Assembly (NCBI GenBank): GCA_024860865.1
Contig: JACRDV010000011.1
Location: 1-6,456 of the forward strand
Direction of reading: 5' to 3'
DNA from: Methanobacteriota archaeon
GTDB taxonomy: Archaea > JACRDV01
Length of the DNA stretch: 6,456 nt
The notes beneath the pieces were generated by a model. That model saw only the letters and a program-made list of their open reading frames with translations. It had not been told where the DNA came from and made no database searches. Made by a program: the position numbers and the translations under genes. Below are positions 1 through 6,039 of the stretch, piece after piece (position 1 is the stretch's first letter; each line of letters opens with the position of its first letter).

Positions 1-578
1 GAGAGCACGTTATCTCTTATATGTCTGTTCAAATTTCTTTTAGAACAATTTTCAACGAAGAGTTTGAGATCTATCTCTTTTCCCCTATCGATTAAGAGTG
101 CAATTATATCTACTATATCCTTATCCCTTCTTTTTGTCATGAGTTTTAGTATCAGCAATTCTTCTAGAGAAATTACATGTGCTTTGACTTTTGCTTTAGT
201 TTCTTTAAAGAAGCCAGATATCTATAAAAGTTTTGATCTCTGGAGTGTTTCTTCGTCAACAGAATAAGCTGTCTTTGTTTAAATGTCAAAAATCCCACCC
301 GTACTGATATGAAGGTCGATAAAATCATTATTAAATTTTCTTTTTCCTGCCAATCCAAATTCAGTTTTCCCAACTTCATAACCAAGACTCTTCAGTAATG
401 CGATTAATTTCCCAATCTCTTTTTTTAAGATTACACAATCTATATCCTTTGTAGCTCTATAACCAGCAGTGTAGGCTTTGACGGCATACCCACCAATCAC
501 TATAAGTTTCAATCCATAGGTTTTCGATTCCCTCACTATTTTTTCAAGATCCTTTAAACTCGCTTCTTCTACTTTCAA
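1..578 (-). pseudogene. Broken MNT/AbiEii-like nucleotidyltransferase (two in-frame stops, runs off window)
   Basis: The reading frame starts with TTG at 576-578 and stays in one frame to the window edge, but TAA (279-281) and TAG (222-224) interrupt it. The first 99 residues carry a minimal nucleotidyltransferase core: GG at residues 29-30 (VIGGYAVKAY), DID at 45-47, and a third acidic residue in FIDLH at 88. The frame continues with 18 codons between the stops, then at least 73 more. Those contain a helix typical of the family tail (VISLEELLILKLMTKRRDKD). No frame change is needed to join the pieces, so this is one gene with two nonsense mutations. The start follows the TGA of the upstream gene with no gap, and GGTGA lies five bases upstream of it. 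Such enzymes are often toxins that transfer nucleotides to RNA or protein. Here the core could at most survive as a 99-aa stub. The 3' end lies outside the window. Confidence 0.78.
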
Positions 579-1529
579 TCATCTCACCAAATCAAGTACA
601 ACTTTCTTAAAACTATCAGCTTGATAGCACCTAACATTCCATTTATCTTCCAGTTCTTTGTATGCTAGATTTCTGATTTCTCCAACTGTTGGTATTCCTT
701 TAATTATTTTTATATCCCTCGTTTTATTCTTCTCTATTTTGTCCAAAAGTTTTTTGCTAAACACCTGTTTTTTAGCCTCTTTATTTACACACTCTAGAAC
801 AAAACCCAAAGTGTTCATTATCCCATTATCTTTTGCAAGTTGTATCACTTTATCCCAATCAATTTTATTTTTTTGAACTATCGCTATAGCCGATGCTGAG
901 ACAATATCATCATCCTTGAGAGAATCAGTGAATGTATAGTGCGGTAGTTGATAGTGGTTTTTGCCTGTTTGATTTAAGCGCAGGTCCAGATCAGTGTGTA
1001 AATGAATAGTTTCAGTTCTTTCTTTTTGTTCATCGATGCTTACATCGTTGAGTATTATTGACGAACCGAAAAGTTTGAATAGTGTAATCCAGCCATCCAC
1101 ATCTTCTTTAGAAATTGAGATATGTTGAACTTCTACAGAACGATAGAAATTTGTCCAATACCCAATGGCAGTATCTTTAATGTAACAATAATTCCAACCA
1201 GCGGATTTGTTTGCTTCTTCTAGTAGGGTAGAGAATGTAAATGCCTTTTCTCTTTCATGGACTTTTTTATATATAGCTCGTGCATTGCTTACCTTTTCAG
1301 GGTTGAGAAGTATGTAAAGTCTCACTCTCTGGTCATACTCTGCCTTTCTATGAACAGCAAAGCCATTGTCCTCTATGATGTTTATCAATTTAGAACCATA
1401 CTTTATTTGTTCTGAACTGAATTTTTTCCCACCGAATATAACCTCAAGTGCATCCTCAAATCTAAATTCTTTGCCTTTGAACTTTAGCCACAGTTTATCA
1501 TATTCCGAGCGCCATTTTATATCGATCAT
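579..1529 (-). CDS. Unrecognised 316-aa protein, probable winged-helix N-terminus; candidate antitoxin partner
   Basis: I do not recognise this family with certainty. The start is ATG at 1527-1529, with only a weak AGG eight bases upstream, and the stop is TGA at 579-581. Residues about 20-76 have a helix-helix-strand-turn-strand rhythm (FRFEDALEVIF, QIKYGSKLINIIEDNGF, then VRLYILLNP) that fits a winged-helix DNA-binding domain. Residues 130-160 (VEVQHISISKEDVDGWITLF) and 205-250 look like an alpha/beta domain. No signal peptide or membrane segment is visible, so it is likely cytosolic. It ends exactly where a nucleotidyltransferase begins, and an inverted repeat lies over its promoter. By analogy with type IV AbiEi/AbiEii modules, where a winged-helix antitoxin represses its own operon and sits upstream of the nucleotidyltransferase toxin, this is a candidate antitoxin and autorepressor. 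That role is inferred from gene order, not shown by a clear signature. The frame is intact although its partner is broken. Confidence 0.7.
   Translation of the reverse strand: MIDIKWRSEYDKLWLKFKGKEFRFEDALEVIFGGKKFSSEQIKYGSKLINIIEDNGFAVHRKAEYDQRVRLYILLNPEKVSNARAIYKKVHEREKAFTFSTLLEEANKSAGWNYCYIKDTAIGYWTNFYRSVEVQHISISKEDVDGWITLFKLFGSSIILNDVSIDEQKERTETIHLHTDLDLRLNQTGKNHYQLPHYTFTDSLKDDDIVSASAIAIVQKNKIDWDKVIQLAKDNGIMNTLGFVLECVNKEAKKQVFSKKLLDKIEKNKTRDIKIIKGIPTVGEIRNLAYKELEDKWNVRCYQADSFKKVVLDLVR
584..588 (-). promoter_or_regulatory. Shine-Dalgarno GGTGA for the nucleotidyltransferase
   Basis: On the minus strand GGTGA lies at the end of the upstream coding region, with five bases between it and TTG at 576-578. 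It matches the archaeal 16S tail complement (GGAGGTGAT). It supports the TTG start and implies coupled translation of the pair. Confidence 0.55.
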
Positions 1530-1543
1530 ATTAATCGCCTATT

Positions 1544-1582
1544 TTAGTAGATTAATTTTAATTACTCTACTAATTTGGTAGA
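1544..1582 (-). promoter_or_regulatory. Inverted-repeat operator overlapping the probable TATA element
   Basis: An imperfect 30-bp palindrome spans 1544-1573. TAGTAGA (1545-1551) faces TCTACTA (1566-1572), and TAATT/AATTA form the inner arms; only two of the fifteen symmetric pairs mismatch. A third half-site, GTAGA, follows at 1578-1582. The AT core, read on the minus strand as TTAAAATTAAT, is centred about 30 bases from the ATG at 1529, where a TATA element of a near-leaderless transcript would lie. A repressor bound here would block transcription of the 316-aa gene and the nucleotidyltransferase. Site and role are inferred. Confidence 0.5.
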
Positions 1583-1829
1583 ATAAGTATTAAAAGCTAT
1601 CTGTTCGGGGCTAAAACAACTTCGAAGAATTACGTAATCAGGCTGTTCTACTTCTTGTACTCAACCCTCCTTTACAATCTGTGGATAATTATAGATAGTT
1701 TAATTAGTCTTCACTTATTCGGTGAATTGAAAAATGAGCATTTTTACGTCAAAAATATTCGGTACTGTGCTGTATACTCTTTCTTATGTCACATGACAAT
1801 AGTTTTCTGCGGTTTTAGAAAGATTTTGG
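1583..1829. other. Spacer with no recognised gene
   Basis: About 250 bases lie between the operator of the first gene pair and the 3' end of the truncated PIN gene. Reading frames on both strands are short, and I recognise no protein family in them. Two short perfect palindromes are present: cttcgaag at 1620-1627 and attacgtaat at 1629-1638. A tattcggt direct repeat occurs at 1716-1723 and 1756-1763. A deletion or insertion that removed the end of the PIN gene may have its junction in or next to this stretch, but I found no terminal repeats or target-site duplication. Confidence 0.4.
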
Positions 1830-2126
1830 TTAGAGGTAAGAATAGAATTTTAATGGATTTAATGTAATTTTCTGAAATTTTAGTTCATTTTTTCTAATTT
1901 TAAGAATGATTTCATAAACTTTTAGAAGATTTTTCGGTTGTTTTTTACACAAAATATTCAAGTTAAATTCTACATTCGGATCTACTGTAGATAAATTAAG
2001 ACTTTTATACCAAAGAAGCGTTTCTATATAAACAACTATAGAAATACGAATATCAAATTCTTTCAGGCGTAACCATTCTAAGAATTTTCTATTTTTAAAA
2101 ATTGAGCTATCTAAACATAATTTCAA
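1830..2126 (-). pseudogene. Truncated PIN-domain toxin (VapC-like)
   Basis: The product is 98 residues long, starting at TTG (2124-2126), which overlaps the TGA of the antitoxin gene as TTGA. The N-terminus MKLCLDSSIF carries the first PIN acidic residue, D6. A second acid follows at E35 in VVYIETLLWY. Residues about 68-85 (KVYEIILKIRKNELKFQ) resemble the helix and lead-in that normally precede the third catalytic motif (ARDxxIGATA). That motif and the following strand and helix are absent: after residue 85 the sequence becomes low complexity and stops at 1830. Full VapC-like proteins of this type are usually about 120-140 aa. None of the three minus-strand frames downstream restores the motif. 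The family cleaves RNA with a metal-bound acidic cluster, so this copy is probably inactive. A divergent short PIN protein is the alternative. Confidence 0.68.
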
Positions 2127-2416
2127 AATTCAGTTCCCCAACTTGTTGCAATAACTGTTTCAATTGGTACAGTCGAACTTTCAATAATCTTTGATATTTT
2201 AGCCCATTTTGGGTCAGATGCTCTGATTTTTGCTGAAGCTTCGTTTAATATTTTATCAACCTTTGAAGGATACTTTAACTTTCTTTCCTGCAAGGCTTGT
2301 TTTTCAAAGAGCTCAATAGCTTTCTTTATAACTTCTCCCTGGGTTGTATCAAGCATTGCAGCTAATTTTTTAAGTTTTTTCCGCATTTCGTTATTTACTG
2401 TTACTGTAGTAACCAA
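2123..2416 (-). CDS. VapB-like antitoxin of a PIN toxin pair
   Basis: This 97-aa protein begins TVTVNNEMRKKLKKLAAMLD, a strand followed by two helices, as in ribbon-helix-helix antitoxins (residues about 4-40). A charged linker follows. The tail has SDPKWAKISKIIESSTVP and ends IETVIATSWGTEF, a pattern I associate with archaeal antitoxins next to PIN toxins, where it wraps the toxin. The start is TTG at 2414-2416, because GGTG lies seven bases upstream and the in-frame stop at 2438-2440 leaves no better start. A nearby ATG (2427-2429) is out of frame. The gene overlaps the PIN toxin gene by four bases, the usual order for this type II system. Such antitoxins neutralise the toxin and repress their own operon through the N-terminal domain. 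The frame is intact, whereas the toxin is truncated. Confidence 0.75.
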   Translation of the reverse strand: MVTTVTVNNEMRKKLKKLAAMLDTTQGEVIKKAIELFEKQALQERKLKYPSKVDKILNEASAKIRASDPKWAKISKIIESSTVPIETVIATSWGTEF

Positions 2417-2423
2417 AATTAAA

Positions 2424-2427
2424 CACC
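2424..2427 (-). promoter_or_regulatory. Shine-Dalgarno GGTG for the antitoxin gene
   Basis: On the minus strand GGTG stands seven bases upstream of TTG (2414-2416). It is the main reason to accept TTG as the start, because the adjacent ATG lies in another frame. Confidence 0.5.
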
Positions 2428-2448
2428 ATTTTAAGATTTAAGATTAAT

Positions 2449-2466
2449 TTTTAAATATTTAAATGT
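2449..2466 (-). promoter_or_regulatory. Probable TATA region of the antitoxin-toxin pair, with a perfect palindrome
   Basis: The 14-bp perfect palindrome tttaaatatttaaa (2450-2463) lies about 40 bases upstream of the TTG start. That would put transcription start near 2430, giving a short leader that includes the GGTG site. In such AT-rich DNA the palindrome may be fortuitous, so it is uncertain whether it also serves as an operator. Confidence 0.4.
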
Positions 2467-2578
2467 TTACATTAAATTTATTTTTTACTAAAATTTAGTT
2501 TTTTTATGCTTCTTAATTTTTGTTAAAGCAACAACCTTTGCTTTTATTGTTTTTTAACTTCCATGGGATTTAATCTAA

Positions 2579-2734
2579 TCACAATTTATCCAACAATTTC
2601 CGAACAAAAGCAATGGAGAGGGTGACCGAAAGTATTCAATTCATCTCTCAGCTGAAGCAAAGAATATTCTTGCCAAATTATTTATAAAAAATAGTGAAAA
2701 AAATATTGCCTCAGCTATTATTGAATTACAATAG
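2579..2734 (+). pseudogene. Start-less open frame, possible C-terminal gene remnant
   Basis: The plus-strand frame is open for 51 codons, from just after a TAA at 2576-2578 to TAG at 2732-2734, with no ATG, GTG or TTG in frame. The residues look protein-like (YSIHLSAEAKNILAKLF, then a helix-like tail NIASAIIELQ) rather than low complexity. I do not recognise the family. It could be the tail of a gene whose front was lost, or chance. On the opposite strand the same stretch contains T-runs that could terminate the AAA gene. Confidence 0.25.
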
Positions 2735-2748
2735 AAATGCCGAAAAAA
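2686..2748 (-). terminator. Candidate T-tract terminator after the AAA ATPase gene
   Basis: Downstream of the AAA stop (2774-2776), the minus strand has T6 (2743-2748), T7 (2697-2703) and T6 (2686-2691). Archaeal RNA polymerase commonly stops at such U-rich runs without a strong hairpin. No stem-loop was seen. Confidence 0.4.
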
Positions 2749-2773
2749 CTTAAATCTGATAATTGCTCCAAAA

Positions 2774-3927
2774 TTAAGCAAACATATTTTTAGGGGGTTT
2801 ATTTTGTGGAGTATTCTCAAGTAAACTCAAGGCATGAGTAAGATGCTCGTCATTGACCTCTTGTGATCCCTCAATAATTGCTTTATGAAGCGCATTCTTG
2901 AGCAATCGCTCTTTAATGTCTCTTCCTGACATTCCATCGGTAGCTTCTAGATATCGCCTCAAACTCGCTTTAACTGGCAATGGTAAAGTTTTAGAATAAT
3001 ACTCCATCATATCAAGTCTCTCCTTGCGACTAGGTAATGGAAAATCAATTTCTTCTTCGAATCTATTGCGAATTGCATGATCAAGCATAGTTGGGTTATT
3101 CGTAGCTCCAATAGTTACTACGCCTTTGTTTTCAGCTAATCCATCCATTTCAGTGAGCAGCGCATTAACAACTTCCGCAACATCTCCCCTAAGATTTTGA
3201 TAGTAACGATCTAATGCAATCGCATCTAATTCATCTATAAACACGACTGCAGGTGCATTTTCAGCTGCAGCACTAAAAACTTCATGAATTCTTTTAGCCC
3301 CCTCTCCAACATGTTCCCCAATTAAATCAGTGGCTCGAATCAAATAAAGTGGGACATTAGTTGTGTTTGCTAAAGCTTTTGCAGTCATAGTTTTTCCAGT
3401 TCCAGGTTGACCATAGAATAAAATGTTTCTAGGAGCCCATTCACCAAAAACTTCAGGATTCTCTAAATACTTCATTATAATCCTGCATTTTCTCTTTACA
3501 TGGTCAAGTCCAATTATATCGTTAAAAGTTACATTGCTCTTTATCTCAACTGTCCATTTTGGTTTTCGTTTAACTCCAATTAGTCTAATCGATGTTGAAC
3601 TAGTTATGCGAACTGGCCTTTCTGAAGGATGAACTTCTATGACTTCAAAGGCAAAATCAGGAAAAATCCGTTGGTCAAATAAATAATCTCCTTTTTTAAC
3701 AACTTGCCCCAACCATTGCTCTTTAGCATAGTGCTCAAAAAGTGGAATATCATCGGTTATAAGTTGATGTGTCTCATGGCAAGTGCATCTAATGGGGTAT
3801 CCAACTGGTTTTAACCAAATACAACGTGCTAATTTCGAGCCGGTTCCATAGTGAATGGTCTCTTCGCTTGAGGTGCGGTTTTTATTAACATTAGAATCGA
3901 CATAAATTCGCAGTTCTCTGCCCCCAT
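2774..3927 (-). CDS. Archaeal AAA ATPase (single AAA module), with probable N-terminal frameshift
   Basis: The protein contains one complete AAA module. Positions are numbered from the reconstructed ATG (384 aa): Walker A GQPGTGKT 173-180, Walker B VVFIDE 228-233, sensor 1 ATNN 275-278, arginine fingers R287 and R289, and the sensor 2/C-lid motif GMSGRD 332-337. It resembles the archaeal family of proteasome-regulator-like AAA proteins (COG1223 type, from memory), presumably hexameric unfoldases or remodellers; its substrate is unknown. The first usable in-frame start is TTG at 3710-3712, which would give 312 aa. The frame is open with protein-like sequence back to 3934 and no start codon. 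The ATG at 3925-3927 is out of frame by one base: ATGGGGGC would need one more G to read MGGRELRIYV. Either a sequencing or natural indel lies in that G5 run, or a non-standard start (CTG 3911-3913 or ATT 3905-3907) is used. The restored N-domain has a Cys/His cluster (C36, C48, C50, H51, H54). The gene is divergent from thpR. Confidence 0.85.
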
Positions 3928-4023
3928 ATTGTTTTTATTTAAGATAAACTAATTTCTAATACGTCCTAAATAGCTTTAAACTTTACCATTATTTTTAATA
4001 GAAAGATTTTTAAAATTTTTTAA
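3928..4023. promoter_or_regulatory. Divergent promoter region between the AAA ATPase gene and thpR-cca
   Basis: This is about 96 bases of very AT-rich DNA between divergent genes. For thpR, TATA candidates are TTTAAA at 3975-3980 and the TTTTTAAAATTTTT tract at 4007-4020. The second is centred about 24 bases before ATG 4036, compatible with a leaderless transcript. For the AAA gene no Shine-Dalgarno site precedes the ATG at 3927. Base composition makes any single TATA assignment weak. Confidence 0.45.
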
Positions 4024-4027
4024 GTGA
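4024..4027 (+). promoter_or_regulatory. Shine-Dalgarno-like GTGA that decides the thpR start
   Basis: GTGA lies eight bases before ATG 4036. The GTG at 4024-4026 could itself be read as a start four codons earlier. The motif fits better as the ribosome site for the ATG. Confidence 0.4.
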
Positions 4028-4035
4028 GTAAGAGT

Positions 4036-4602
4036 ATGGATAAAATTAGAGCTTTTATAGCCATAGATATTCCAAAAGATTTGATTAATAAAATCGCAAA
4101 CATTCAAAACAGTTTAAAGAAAATTGATGCTAATATCAAATATGTTGAACCAGAAAACATCCATATTACGCTTAAATTTCTTGGTGAAGTCCTTGAAAAT
4201 AAACTGGCTAATGTGAGTTTGGTTACAAAAGAAACAACAGTTGGGGTTAAACCATTTGAAATAGAGATAAATGGGGTTGGGGTTTTTCCAAGTTTTAATT
4301 ATATCCGAGTAATTTGGGTCGGCATTACAAAAGGCGCAGATTTTTTAAGCAATCTCCAAACAGAACTTGAAAAAAGACTAGTTCCACTTGGATTTGAACC
4401 TGAAGAAAGGGGTTTTTCGCCACACATAACAATTGGTCGAGTTAAAACAATTAAAGCAAAAGCACAACTTCAGTCTAAAATTAATGAATTACAGAATATA
4501 AACATTGGAACAATGCAAGTCGATTGTCTTAAGCTCAAGAAAAGTCAATTGACACCTAAGGGACCGATCTATACCGATTTAGTTGAAGTGAAATTTCAAT
4601 GA
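4036..4602 (+). CDS. thpR: RNA 2',3'-cyclic phosphodiesterase (2H family, LigT/ThpR)
   Basis: This is a 188-aa cytosolic enzyme of the 2H phosphoesterase superfamily. It opens 2',3'-cyclic phosphate ends of RNA, and members can ligate 2'-5' tRNA halves in vitro. The two signature motifs are HITL (H43, T45) and HITI (H130, T132), about 87 residues apart, and the N-terminus IRAFIAIDIP is typical. Length matches the family (about 180-190 aa). I chose ATG 4036 because homologues usually begin one to three residues before RxFIAID and GTGA lies upstream. A GTG at 4024 would add four residues (MSKS). The stop TGA overlaps the cca start as ATGA, so the two genes are translationally coupled. Both act on RNA 3' ends, which suggests tRNA end processing or repair. 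No defect is visible. Confidence 0.92.
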   Translation: MDKIRAFIAIDIPKDLINKIANIQNSLKKIDANIKYVEPENIHITLKFLGEVLENKLANVSLVTKETTVGVKPFEIEINGVGVFPSFNYIRVIWVGITKGADFLSNLQTELEKRLVPLGFEPEERGFSPHITIGRVKTIKAKAQLQSKINELQNINIGTMQVDCLKLKKSQLTPKGPIYTDLVEVKFQ

Positions 4603-6008
4603 TTGATCAAATTTGCCAAACTGTTTTAGAGAAAATTAAACCTACAAGAGAAGAAGCAGATAGAGTAAATAAACTTGCTCAAAAGCTTGTTTTGCATATT
4701 AATGAGGAAGCAAAAAAAGCTGGGGTTAAAGCCGAAGCGATGGTTACAGGTTCAATTGTTAGAAACACATGGTTAAGCGGAGATAAAGATCTTGATATCT
4801 TTATATTGCTTCCAAATAATCTGACGCGAGCTGAGTTTGAAAAGATTGGTCTTGATATTGCAAAAAAAGTAGCGGGCAAGAATTGGCGCGAAGCATATGC
4901 TGAGCACCCGTATATCCTCGCTGATATAGAGGGTTATGAAGTTGACTTAGTTCCATGTTATAAAATTTCTGACCCTAGTAAAATCAAATCAGCAGTAGAC
5001 AGGACACCATTCCATCTTCAATTTGTAAAAGAAAAACTGACTCCGGAACTTGCAGATGAGGTCAGATTGTTCAAGCAATTTTGTAAAGGCGTTCAAATTT
5101 ATGGAAGCGAACTTAAAACTCAAGGAATTTCAGGATATTTAGCTGAGCTTTTAATAATTTATTATGCATCATTTCTTAACCTGCTAAATGCAGCTGCTGA
5201 ATGGAAGCAGGGATTAGTTATAGATTTAGTTAAACATTATCCAGTTTTAGATCAAGCAAGGATTCCCTTTGAAAATCAACCATTAATTGTCGTTGACCCG
5301 GTTGACCCAAAAAGAAATGTTGCAGCAGCGCTTTCATATAATAACTTCTTAAAACTAATTTTTGCAGCAAAATCTTTTCTTGTTAATCCATCCGAGAAAT
5401 TTTTCTTCCCAAACGAGATCAAACCATTTTCAAAAGAACAATTGCTAAAAGAGCTTGAAAATAGAGGTACTGAGTTTTTATTTTTGGTCTTTAGCCCGCC
5501 AGATGTGGTTCCGGACATACTTTGGCCACAGCTTTATAAAAGCTTAAAATCTTTTGAGACGCAACTGTCTAAATCCAATTTTCTTTTGCACAGAAAAAGT
5601 GTTTGGTCAGATGAAAAAGAACTTGCAATAATGGTCTTTGAATTCGAAAAAGCAGAACTTCCAAAGGTTTACAGGCACATTGGGCCACCTGTTCTCGCTA
5701 AAAAAAATGAAGTGGATAATTTCTTAAAGAAGTATTCTACGCAAAAGATAGCAGGTCCATGGGTCGAAAATGGAAGATTTGTAGTTGAACTTGAGCGAAG
5801 ATTTTCTACGGCCGAGGATTTTTTAAAAAATATTTTAAAAGAAAAAACAGTTAAAAAACTCGGCCTAGGAAGGCACATTGTTGCGAGCTTACTCAAAGAG
5901 TATAAGTTGCTAAGAAATAAAGAAATAGTTGAAATTTATAACAAAAATTTTGAGTTCGCAAAGTTCCTAACTGATTATCTAAGTATGAAATTTCCCTGGA
6001 AATATTAA
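4599..6008 (+). CDS. cca: CCA-adding enzyme, archaeal class I (tRNA nucleotidyltransferase)
   Basis: This 469-aa protein adds or repairs the 3'-terminal CCA of tRNAs using CTP and ATP without a nucleic acid template. The catalytic domain has GS at residues 51-52 (TGSIVRNTWL), the metal-binding pair D64 and D66 (KDLDIFILLP), and the third carboxylate D116 (YEVDLVPCY). RTPFH at 135-139 and the helix KTQGISGYLAELL (173-185) are characteristic of archaeal CCA enzymes. The rest corresponds to the central, body and tail domains that grip the tRNA acceptor arm (for example YRHIGPPV, then GPWVENGRFVVELERRF). Length is close to the archaeal norm (about 440-460 aa). The ATG at 4599 overlaps the thpR stop by four bases, and GTGA lies seven bases upstream. 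It ends with TAA and converges on the nicotinate phosphoribosyltransferase gene. No anomalies are seen. Confidence 0.96.
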   Translation: MIDQICQTVLEKIKPTREEADRVNKLAQKLVLHINEEAKKAGVKAEAMVTGSIVRNTWLSGDKDLDIFILLPNNLTRAEFEKIGLDIAKKVAGKNWREAYAEHPYILADIEGYEVDLVPCYKISDPSKIKSAVDRTPFHLQFVKEKLTPELADEVRLFKQFCKGVQIYGSELKTQGISGYLAELLIIYYASFLNLLNAAAEWKQGLVIDLVKHYPVLDQARIPFENQPLIVVDPVDPKRNVAAALSYNNFLKLIFAAKSFLVNPSEKFFFPNEIKPFSKEQLLKELENRGTEFLFLVFSPPDVVPDILWPQLYKSLKSFETQLSKSNFLLHRKSVWSDEKELAIMVFEFEKAELPKVYRHIGPPVLAKKNEVDNFLKKYSTQKIAGPWVENGRFVVELERRFSTAEDFLKNILKEKTVKKLGLGRHIVASLLKEYKLLRNKEIVEIYNKNFEFAKFLTDYLSMKFPWKY

Positions 6009-6039
6009 AGTGAACTAATAATTAATTATGTCCCAAAAG

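Noticed and set aside
27-34. GTTCAAAT, resembling a tRNA T-loop box
   Set aside because: No D-arm, acceptor stem or anticodon arm can be built around it, and it lies within the nucleotidyltransferase frame.
222-281. Recoding of stop codons (for example pyrrolysine at TAG) in the nucleotidyltransferase
   Set aside because: One of the two stops is TAA, which ends cca, the AAA gene and the phosphoribosyltransferase normally, and no readthrough structure is evident.
1617-1704. A short plus-strand frame reading like FEELRNQAVLLLVLNPPLQ, considered as a recombinase or transposase remnant
   Set aside because: Too short, no start, no catalytic residues and no terminal repeats nearby; the resemblance is superficial.
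1655-1867. A 70-codon plus-strand ORF in the spacer
   Set aside because: It has a TTG start without a ribosome site and no recognisable motif, and its end runs antisense to the PIN gene.
3829-3927. A 32-codon minus-strand ORF starting at the ATG at 3925-3927
   Set aside because: It is best explained as the AAA gene start thrown out of frame by the G-run; its peptide has no family features, while the neighbouring frame does.
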